Notes under the pieces: model-generated
The model's input: the letters and a program-made list of their open reading frames with translations, nothing else
What the model was told of the DNA's origin: nothing
Databases searched by the model: none
Shown: positions 47,901-59,900 of the stretch, piece after piece
Numbering within the stretch: the first letter of the stretch is position 1
Layout of the letters: every line of letters starts with the position of its first letter
Source of the DNA: Heterobilharzia americana
Lineage: Eukaryota; Platyhelminthes; Trematoda; Strigeidida; Schistosomatidae
Assembly: GCA_944470555.2 (NCBI GenBank)
Contig: OX104130.1
Coordinates: 66,593,160 to 66,657,159 of the forward strand
Reading direction: 5' to 3'
Length of the DNA stretch: 64,000 nt
Made by a program: the position numbers and the translations under genes

Positions 47901-50900
47901 ATAGTCGTCCTATATTGTGAATTGACAGAAGTTGTAAACTGTGAATCATTGAACTCCAGCTCAGTGGCTGAATGGTTAACGCGTTCGCCGTGAGGCCTAA
48001 CTATATCTTGAGTGCGTACTGCTCAGGAGTCTCATACTAGAGCGAGACAGCTGTTCAGTGTTCCCAGGTTATCAATGTTTCTCTAACTGATGTCAGTCCG
48101 TGATGAATACTACCTCCATAAAATATTTACTTATTTATAAGCTAGAAACGTGGACACAAGGCTTTCTTTCAGTCTCTTCTAGACGCCTAAAATCAACTTT
48201 GTTTTCTTTATGACAAGAATAATCTCATATGATATGTTTGTTCTCTCTTTTCGTTTTATTAGATCTGTATATTATTTGATTGCTTTGCGTGTTACGTGTT
48301 ATATCAGTTGTGTTTTGATTGTTGTCTTTTTTTGCTACACATTTCGCTCAACCACCATAGGTGTTACCTAAAGTCTTTGGATTTTCAGAAAAGCATATTC
48401 CATCTTCAGGTCGAGAAGATCTATTCATTCGTTGTCTTATTGGAATGACTTCTGTTGGGGCGTTGAATGATTACTTGCAAAAGAATTCAATTAAGCAAGA
48501 AACAGTTCAAGGTGAGGAGAATGACAATGACACTACAAGTGAAGAAGATTTAATCAATCCAGTCACACTACCAGGATGTTTGTTTGTTCAGACTTTATTG
48601 AAATTCACGTATGCTTATCCTACTAGAATTGTCACCAGTTTGTTAACTCAATCATCTAAACGTCTAATTGAATGGGCTAAACATACTCAACTATCAAGAG
48701 TTTTAGAAGCAACGATTTTATCGGATTCTGTAGCTAGTGAACGCAAAATTGGACTGCTTAAAGCCCTAATGGTTAGTTGATATCTTGTATACCATTGTAC
48801 TTTATTTTTGAACATGGAATCAAGTATCAAATGATTTCGCTAACAGGATTACTCACTTTGTAGTTGGATCTTACGTTTCTATTATTTTGTAGAGTTGGCA
48901 AGCTCTAGCTTTCGGAAACAAATCTATTAAATATGTATCTGTAAGGTGTTATATTTTTGCCTGGTTGGAATTGTCTTAAATCGATTCAGTCTTAAAACTG
49001 ACCTTGCACATGGTTATTCTCGAATACACTCGACCAGTTTCTTATATTCAACCCACTTACACGATGAGTCACACAATTCAGACCTTCAAACCGTTTACAA
49101 AAGAACACAGTCTGGCTTTTACTTTCCATATATTTCAGACGATCTCATTCTTCGGTATATGTGTAACTGAATTACTTAACCACAACGCACTATAGTTCAT
49201 GCAAATAAAATAACCTATTTCAAGCTCGAAAAACTGAGATAATGCTCAATAGTGGAACGGTTTCACTTAACAGCCAGTTATTTCCAAACCATAAGTCATA
49301 GAGAAATAGATAAGGAGTCAGTCGAAAGCTCTTGAGTTGAGCTATGCAATAACGCTAGAAATTAAATCATAAGTAGAATGAATTTTAAAATAAATAAAAT
49401 AATACAACCATTGATACGTATCTGAGATTCAAGTTTTCCACTTTTCGGCTGATATAACAAGACATCACATTTTTTATAACTAAGTCACTTTCTGTTTCTC
49501 AGAATGCATGTGACAAATACCTTCAGGATTTATTTATTCCACTCAAAATCTCTGAAGGAAGCATTTCATCTCATTTTGCCATAATTTCATTTCATTTAAA
49601 GCAAATTGTGCTGCTTTTGAGTAATTCATTAACGACACACATAAACATTCATGAAACAAAAAAATGGGAATAGTGAAAGCATATCTCAGATTTAGATTCA
49701 CCAATGCTTTCGTCGCTACTTTATTATTTACAATTTTAGACTTGGTATGACTTATAAAACTGTATTTAGTATTGTAGCATGTAAGATTAGAGATGACGCA
49801 TCAGAAACCTTAAGACCACTGATCTCCATACAAATGCTGTCAATGCCTAGTATCCCTTGTCTCTACAATTCAGCACTATTTTACCACTATTAAACAGTGT
49901 TTTTTGATGTTGGCTAGCAGCGAAATCCAGGATACATGCTTCATTCTGTTTGGAACTCATCAACTGGTTCCCAGTGGATGATGGTGTTCCCACGGAGACT
50001 TGAATCGTTTCAAATGCCAAAGCATTATTCACTAGGCTATTGCATGTTGTTTGTCACCTGTTACTTATCAAACTATAGAGCAATTCATAATTTATCTAAT
50101 TACACTTTGAAATTTTAGAATCGCTTAAGTTTTTGTTTTACAGATAGTAATAAATTCTTTGCATTGTTGTATGCTTTAGAGTATTCATGGTGTTAGTAAA
50201 TGCAGTAGATACACTCAGTTGGTTGTCGTTTACAAAGCTGTAGACATCTTTTTTAAATTAGTCAATATTGGAATGATACATATACAGAAGAATGATATGA
50301 TGGTGAACAGAAAGATAATAAGATGGCAGGAGTGGCCTTTATTTTGCTGAAGGCCAAGGTAGAAGTAACACGTGGACATGTTCTTTCTGAATACAGAGTT
50401 CAGACTTGGTAAATCTTATTGCGACAGCCTCCGCTATGTTGAGCAGGCGTTGGCGAGCTTCATGTAGTGTCATTTTTGGAACACGATGAATGACATTGTA
50501 AGCTTTATTAGCATCTATGTGATGCCTTGTGTCGACTAGATGCGCTGGGATTGAACTCTTCACCACAGTCACTTCGCCTTTTCCAAACCAAACTGGTAAA
50601 TGCTGTCTTATCCGGAGACGCACCTGCCTAATCGTACACCCTATGTAACTAGTTCCACAGGAACAGTTAAATTGATACATGTAAGATGAAGAGCTAAGAT
50701 TAGGTAGGCTTATCGTTTAGTCTCGGATTGAGCATTGACCGACTACTGAATGATATACAAAGCTGACCAGCATAAAACGTCTTATTGACTGATCTAGCTA
50801 AGCATTGTGATAGAATGTCACTTGCAGCATATACCTTGAATTGTGAGCGCAGAAACAAAGGCTTCTTCGCCGTTGTCATCAGTTCTCGTTTACCACCAAG

Positions 50901-53900
50901 GTAGTTGCTGTTAGCTTTGATGAACTTGTCAGGATATCTGTTTTCGCTTAGAATATCACGAATGCACAGTAGTTCTTTTTCCATATATTCCTTGGAAGAA
51001 GTCGATCTTACGCTAAAAGCTAGGCACCCGATTACTTTACGCTTGTACTTCATCGGTACGAAGCTGAGAAAGTGCTTATACTGTACCTTAAACGTTAGTT
51101 TTCTATATATACTTCTCAGTATAGAGCCATCTTGGTTTCTTGTCATTAGCACATCAAGAAAATGTATCGACTCATTGATTTCATTTTCGTATGTAGAACC
51201 AATTGGTGGGTGAGCGCTGCTGAAATAGTTCAGAATAGAATTAATAACTATGCATTTATCAAAGATTAAAAATGTACCATCCATGTATTGACAGTACAAC
51301 TCCGTATTAACAATTTGATCTTTCAAAGGATCGTTTTCCAATTTCACCAAAAATATGTCTGCAAATATTGGTGCGAATAGGGATACCATAGCCACTCCGT
51401 CAACTTGTCTGTACAAATTATTGTTGAAGACGAACTGGACATTCATTGTACATTTTATCAATAGTTCTTTCAAATTCATAAACGAAATGCCAGTTTCTAA
51501 TTTCCTTTCCAATAGTTGTTCACAAATGTAATCGACGGTTTCCATTTAGGGGTCCCATGGATTTGTTTAAAACATTCAAGTTTTTTATTTTATCTACAAA
51601 CTGGAAGGTGTCTTTCACGTTGGTCACAATGATTGAATTAATCGTACTAGCCATTTGGCGATAGTATGGTAAGGGTAGTTGGTCATGTCTAGGGTCGAGG
51701 AAAGAAATATTTTTGTTAGACTATTCATCTGTGGAAGAGTAAACATAGTCTTAAAGTGTAGTTGATGATTAGAACTGTTTAATAATTCACTTTTGATCCG
51801 ATTGAGATTTAAACAAATCATTGAGAAAGTTTGCGCTGATGATGTTGTGTAGAATGACAATGAAAGCTTCGTGATTTAACCATCCAACTCAGAGAGCCTA
51901 GCACCATCAAAAAGGAATTAAATCGCCTAATTCAATGTATACTATTTACATGTAACAGTACTTTTTTGGTATCTAACTGGATAACGAACTACTGAGTAGT
52001 TCGAGTGTAAGCGTAGTTTGTTTAACCAAATCAAATCAAGCATATTTGCGAAGTGCATTTTGACAAGATAACAACTATAAGCTTTTGGTCAAGTAGTAGA
52101 GAGTTAATCGTGAATAATATAAAGTTTACTAGACAGTCTTGGACTTCGTACCAACAGTATCAAAGAACAGTGGGAATGTAGCACTTCTATTCACTTCTAT
52201 AAATTCTATAGTTGATTGGCTGAATACGTAACTATTGAGACTATCTGCCATTATCGTAATTTGACAGACCGGTCTTATTGTTACTAGGTGATGAGTAAAA
52301 GCGAAAGATCGTGGATCGTGGCAGGATTTGAACTAGTGGCCTCCGGGTTATCTATCCAGTGTTCTGCTATTTGAGCTTTGGTGGAGCTATGGCTCAATGG
52401 TTTATAGAGATGGCTTACGTGGGTACGAGCTCCGCTGCACCTACCGAGGTTTGGGCAACCATGCCTACTGCACGGATGCGTTCAAGGTAGATGGGTAAGT
52501 TTTCGTTATATGAGCCTTGGGAAGCAGTTAGTAGATCTCAGAGTTGGTAATCCGGAGGCGGTTGTTTAGAATTCTGCCATGGCTGAAGTTCTCATTTCAC
52601 ATTCAATCATCATCACCCAGGATCACCAATTAATGTAAATCAGTATGGTGCACTTTTATGTCTTAGGCTGTGATTCACAGTTACTGTTTAAATCCCTCTA
52701 TGATACCATTCAGTTACTCAGGCTATACTATATGTGGAGAAACGTATAGACCTGGGATCCGTTGCTTATACGGCGATTGCATAAGCCAGTGAGCGGTATT
52801 TTCACAAACTGTAAACTCTACCAATCCGTATCAGTTCACTTGTCAGTGAGTTGTATGTATTTTTTCCTTTCTTTAGAATGGTTCCTCTATTCTAGCATAT
52901 GATGTTAATGGAAGTTATGTTATAGAAGCTTTATGGACAGCTACAAATTCACTACCTCAACCAATAATTTATAAGGAATTAATGGCGGAACAGCTAAATA
53001 CCTTCGCTAGTCATCTACATTCACATAGATACGGTCATTTTGTCTACAAGAAATTGTCATTGGAACTTTATAAAACTAATAAAACCCTCTGGTTGAGTCG
53101 TAACGCACCTGATCGATTACTTAAGAAACGATCATCGCTTGAAAATGGTCAAAGAAAAGATGGTATGTTTTGTTCTTAGGTTGCATCACTTTTTACTGTA
53201 TGTTAAATGGTTTAATTTGCCTCACTTTGAATAACTAATACGGGGAAGTTAGGTTTATCTCCATTCAATACATTTGAAGTAGGTATCAGTGCGACAATCA
53301 TTATAATGTTGTGTTATTTATTGTATGGAAAGTAAAGAATAATTGATGTCTATTGTGTATGATGTAGGAAATGAGGAATTGGATTGAAGCAAGATTTGAA
53401 ACGGTAACCTTTGGAGTTCTTTCTATCCAATGAGTTATAAGATACAATCACTCACGTCAGTCACTGTTGTCTGTTCGCTTGTCATGTGAATGACTCGTAA
53501 GTGAGTGTCCGTTCATTGGATCTTCTCAATTTCAATGGAACTAAAGTAGAGACGGGGAGAGAGGGAGGGAATAACTAACGGATTAACTTCGTTCATATAG
53601 TTTTTCCCACTTGTTAAACTTGAACAATGCAAAAACAATTGCAGCAGGATAAAACGAGCGTATTTAAAAAAAAATTATTTCGAGGATTATTCACAACTCC
53701 AACCATCCAGATCAACATAGGACCATGCATTACTGCGTAACGGTCCAAGTCCACACACATATCAGTACATCATGTAAAAAGCAGTGAGGTAGAAGATAAA
53801 GAAAATTCAGTCAAGAGAAATATAAAGTACGAGAAGAGAGAGAGGGGAAGAATTAGAAAACGGTGAGATTCGGTATAGCGTGATTAAAATGAGGATAATG

Positions 53901-56900
53901 TGTGTATACATCTGAACCACTCACATCGGTTCTCAGCCATATCACCTCAAGTCAGTCTCCAACCACTGGTTCCTCTCTTGTCCCATCGACCCCAACCACC
54001 TAGTCTGCTTCGCCCCACATGGCTCAAACCAACAGTCAAACACTTCATACATTGATGTGATGTTTTAGTCTGGTCACCTCGGGACGTTTTGCAGTTTGAA
54101 AATACTTCAGCCAACATTGTGTGACGAGGCAGACGGCGACTAGGCATACGTAACACGTGTTCCAGACATGTCAGTCGATGAAGGTTCACAACTGTGTCAA
54201 CTATCTCATCTCTTCTCCTTATAACTCTACACCTGACTTCTGTGTTACTCACGTGGTGACACCATGGAATACAGCGTATACTATGGAGGCAACGATGATC
54301 AAACTGCTGAAGCCCTCTCACTTCTTCCACCTTGAATGGCCATGTTTCACATGCATAGAGTAGAAGAGAGCGGACTGCTGAGTATTACACGTGACCCTTA
54401 CTAGACAGTGTGATATTGACACAGCTCTCTGGGTGGGGTAAGTTGGCAGAAGCCAGTTGAGCCTTTTGTATTCATAACAGAGATTTCGTCGGTCACTGAG
54501 CGATGTGTGCAGGACTGATCCCACTTCCGAGGTAAGTGAAGTGGTCAAGACACTCAATCACTACACTGTCTATTGTTAATCTAGGAGGGACCGTTGAAGA
54601 TCAATCGTGGAGCAACAATTTGTATTTGGATGGTGAGAAACGCATCCCAAATATTCTAGAATTGCCACTCATTGTCAAGAAGATTATTCACAACTACTTG
54701 CAATCTGCATAATATCAATCAATTCCTGGAGATAAATATTAACACTCATACATTTCTCAACAATAGATAATTCTCTCCGAAAATTATCTTCTCAACACAG
54801 TTTTCGTGTAGACTTGAGTAAGACTTTAACCAACTTCTCTTTGTCTCTCACGAAATAGATTTTGCAATTCAACTAAAGTGTACTCCAAGTTTCTCCTCAA
54901 TGAATGTATCGTTTCAGTGTACCATGTGTGTCACATCCAGTGAACAATGTGACTAATTGATATTGGACACTACATTATGGGCGATCTTAAATAGTTCATG
55001 AAATTAATTAGTAGGCAACATGAATGACTTTAAAAGTCACCATAGCAACGACTGAAATAACTCGATTTTCGTTTGTTTTATACAAAAACTACGTTTCTAG
55101 TCAAACTATAAAAATCTAATTGGTTATTTCAGTAGTTGCCAAGGTGACATTTAGAGTTCCACAGCAAAATAACTCAATTTATTACGTTCTGTTGGTGCGA
55201 TTGGCATAAAGTATACAATTGTGAACCTTCTTTGTCCTGGAGATTATAGTTCACTAGTCATTCTTCCTCTAACATTCCTAACAATCTCTTCTACTTCAAC
55301 TATTTACATTTCAATAGATGAGTCTGTCATTACCTTCTTGTCAACTTGATAAAAGTATACTCAAAATAATAATAGAAATGAGCTCTTATTATCCTGTAGA
55401 AGTGTGTTTCGTTGGCTTAGGCTCTCGACTATCAACCGATGGGTCACAGTTTTGAATCCCGCTCCAGCTACCAGTGTCTAGGTACTTTGGTAGTATCATT
55501 AGCCCTCATACGATAGGTGTAGACTGATTGCCTACTACACAAACATCCAAGTGGTTGTTGAGTGCATCTAGATTCGATTTTACTTTTATATCATCTTGCT
55601 AGTTTTTGTATTCTCGTGGTGTTCAAGTTGAATGATTATTAATGTGATTATCTGATGTTGTTTGGCACATTGATCATGTCAGTGGTACTATACTTCATAA
55701 TCAGGAACAATGATCATTTAGATCTGACTGAATATCCATATCCATTATCTATTCGAAATACGATTTCATAACTAAAGCGGTCAGATGTTGAAGTACGCTG
55801 TAATATTGTTCCGTGTGAACTTTTGGAAAATACCCGAGCTTATGGTGTATTAAAGTGATTTTATAGATTACTTGTTATCTTGTAGCATGAACTTTTACCT
55901 CTCCTTAACCTGAATTGAGACCTTATGGCTGATTATAGTAATAAAGTTTTTTATCGATGTTTTGACACGGTATGCTGTAGGTCGTCAGACCAAGAAGTGG
56001 CACCGATCCCTGACTGTTGGTCTGAGCCGTGCTGGGAGATGTGTACTACCTGGGATGGTGCCCAAGATGGTAGGAAGCTATGGTTTAGAACTTTTAGTGA
56101 CATTGCTGAAAATCAGTACCAGTAGTGCAGATGTATTCACTCTTTGATGTATTCTAAAGCTTGGGTATTTATACTAACCTTTATCTTCAAACTATTTATT
56201 TCTTCACACAACTTTGTCTACTTTAATATCAGTCTTTTTCTATCCACTTGTTCTTTGTATACTACTGTGAAGTGTGGCAACCTGAAGAAATGCACTTGTG
56301 TGTGTGGTTCTGTGTTGTTTGTCTGTCTGCAAGTGTACTGTTTTCTTCTATCTGTCTGGCTTTTTAACCTGACAAACGAACTATCCCGCTAACTGTTCAT
56401 CTTTTCTTATCTGCTGACCATAACATTGACTCCATATCGTTATTGTCATTTGATTTGTCGCTTTACACCTTACACTGTTCACTTCTCAGTTTATAAGTAC
56501 ATATGATGAAGAGCTTTTCAACACGTATCAAGCTAATACAGATAATCAACAATCAGTCAGTCAGTCAATTGAATATCAACGTGGAACTTGGGATTACTGC
56601 TCAACGGTCCAATTTGCCACAGCTCGTATCAGCACATCAAGTTAGAAGACAACGATATCAAGGATAAAGGATGAATAAAATAAGTGATTAGAAGTAGTAG
56701 AAATGTATCAAAGGAAAGAGGATGAAGAGATGAAACAGTAACGAAATTCGGTATGAGAGTTAGCGTACACCACTGAGATCTATTCTGAGCTATATGAGGT
56801 TCAGTTTCCTATCACCAATTTCGGTTATCACATAAACCGCAACCTGGAAGTCTACACTTCATTACACGTCTCCGATAAACCGTTAGAGAATTCATGAACT

Positions 56901-59900
56901 GATAGTATATTTTAGCCTGGTCACTTCTAACTTTTTTCCAGTCTGAACCCAATTCAGTAGAGTAGACGATAACCGGGCTTGTGTAATACATGTTCCAGCG
57001 AATTGAGTCGTTAAAGATCTACAATCTTTGTTATCATTTGACCTTTACGTCATCAAGTAGCAACATTATAATTATAACCACTCATTATTATTGTTTCGAC
57101 GCCCCATTATTATTAGATTAAACCAGTTTTATTTCTCCCCTTTATCTCAAATTATTCTTATGTAATTGGCGTCAACAACATCACTTGCCGTAATAATCGA
57201 TTCTTCTATTCTGTTAATTACTATTATACAGATTATCAATTATGTAACAACCTGTTCAAACTCTCACTAATTTACTCCGTAATTAGTCTATGTCTTAACT
57301 ACCGTTGTAATTTTCTGAATTAATTATTACGACCTTGACAACTCAATTGCTAATCTGTTATTAATTAACTTTACACCACCAGACTGGTATGTTATTGTGA
57401 ATTTTGTGTAGCGCCGTCGACGAACAGCTGCACTTTCAGTATGCACACAATTCAGAACAATAAGTATTTAAGTGTACAATTGTTTTGAATAACTTCCTTT
57501 TCAGGGCTCTACACTCAATTCAGAATACTGTCCCAAAATATTGAAAAACCATTATTGTTATTAGTTGTCCCTTGGGTTCCTAGTGAAACATAGGGCTACA
57601 GTAGCACGTCTCCACTTCACTCTGTTCTCTGCAGTCTTCTTAACCTGGCTCCACGACTCCCCATAAGCTTTCACTTCTTTCTCACACGGTCTTCTCCATG
57701 TCACCCTCACCTCGGACGCCCAACTTGTTTCCCATTTGGGTTCCATTCGAGGGCCTGACATGTGATGCCCCCGAATGGTCTCAGTGTATGCCCAATCCAT
57801 CTCCACTTTCTTCTTCTGCATATTTGTTGGGCGATACGTTCTTGGTCGGTTGGTTCATTGGCAGGCCAGAGTGAGTTCCTTGTTGCTTATTCTTATCATT
57901 CTGGCCATATGATCTTCAGTATCGAGTGAGCGAGTGTAAGCGGCAACTGTTAATCATGTATGTCTGTCGTTTGTCGGAAGTGGTTTTTGTAACGTGTCAA
58001 GTCACTGAACCATCATATAGAAGCACTGATTTGACTGACACTAGTGTTGAAAATCCGTATCTTGTTCTTTATACTGAGTGGAGTGGAGTAGATATCCACA
58101 CTGATTTCAGATTCATGAAGGAAGACCTGTCTTGCTTTTCCGATCGTGGCTTTGACATACTCATGTGTGCCGCTGCCTGCAGTTGAAATGATGGTGCCTA
58201 GGTAGGTAGGTGAGAGAGACAACCTCCTTTAGATTTCTCCCGTTGATAGTGACTGGTGCTTGTTGTTGTTGGTTAGATATCTTCATCACCTGTGTCTTCT
58301 CTACGTTCATGTGAAAAAAGTCCCGTCATCACTGCCTCGCCTCTTCTGCCAACTAGTCGGTTTTGCCTGTAGATCTTCCAGTTTGTGCAACATTGGACAT
58401 TAGACATAAATCATCATCGTTGTCGAAATCCAAATCTTCTGTTCGGTCCAGCCATCGTATGCCCATCTTTTCGCTCCTCACAGTTTTGTTGCATGATCCA
58501 GTCCAGTCAATCATAATCGGGAAGATCATGGGTGGATAGTAGGCGGCAACCTTGTCTTACTCCTGTCTTCACTTCAAATGCATCACTGAGCTTTCCATTG
58601 TGAACCAACTGGTATGTAGCATCATATGGCATACAGTTGCTGTTGAGTGAAGTTAATAAAGATTTGTGGCACTAAAGTCGTAGTGTTGAAGCAGCTGCCT
58701 GCCAAATTACTTCTCGGTCGATGCTATCGAAGTTCTTTTTCAAAGTCCTTCGATTATAAAGCCTGAATTTTGGGGAGCGAAACTAGTTGTATAAGCAACA
58801 AGTTGGATATATCATCAGCATTAAACGTCAGAGAAACCGTGTTCAGCAACTAATTTTTAAGAGTAGAAGGACGGTTAATTTTTTAGGTCGGAATGACTTG
58901 AATCCTTTAAAATGATTAATCAGAATAAGTGAACAGATGTTTTTTCTAACCTCCTGTTTAGGCTCTACAGTTGTAAATCTATGAGATTTGGTAAAATACA
59001 ATAACCAATGTAAGGCATATAGTAAAATTATTTTAATACTGAAGCAATCAACTTTGAAGGTAAATGGCGATCAAATTAAATGGATATAATTTTTTATCAA
59101 GTGGAACATTAATCATCTTAGTTTGTTAGTTGTACAATGAAATTACTTTCGAACAGAGGAATCACTGCACAAATAAAACTAGACTAATTACTGTTTGGTC
59201 ATATCCATTTATTTTGATCTCCATTTACCCATCACGATGATTGTTTCAATATTGAAATAATTTTACTGTATACCTTGTTCTATTGTATTTCAACACATTG
59301 AATATTCCCATTTAGACATTTAGAAAAAAACTGATGGAGCGAAGAAATATGTTTTTTTTCAATTAGGTCTTCGTCTTGGGCTCTACACTAACATATAGGT
59401 CTACAATTTAATCAAATTACCAATCACGTGGTGGTGTTTCGGAAATAAGGGTTTAAATAATCAATAGAGTTACTAAAATAGGAAATATGAATATTGATAG
59501 AAACAAGAAGGGGAAGAGGTGCACAAAATAAACCTAGAAGTTACATCATGTTGACGGCCACGGTAATGAAAGTGGTCGAACGAACTTCTTGATACAAAGG
59601 CTAGGTTTGTAAAGGTGGATTGCAATCGCCTCTGCTATGTGAAGTAACCGAGTGCGTAATCCATAAAGTAAATTAATTGTAATCTGATGGATGATTTTGA
59701 AGGCTTTTCCAGTAACCACTTGATGTTCTGTGTCAACTAAGTGTGCAAGTATGGAGCTCTTTATAGTTCTAATTTGTCCCTTGTTTAACCATGATTGGTG
59801 GTGCTCAGAAATTCGACGATGGAACTGCCTCATTGTACGCCCAATGTAACTCGCTCCACAGGGGCAGTTGAATTGATAAATGCACATAGAAGTGGCAGAA

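Noticed and set aside
57926..58186. 86-codon + strand frame
   Set aside because: It is antisense to the RTE-type RT, whose - strand motifs explain the region better.
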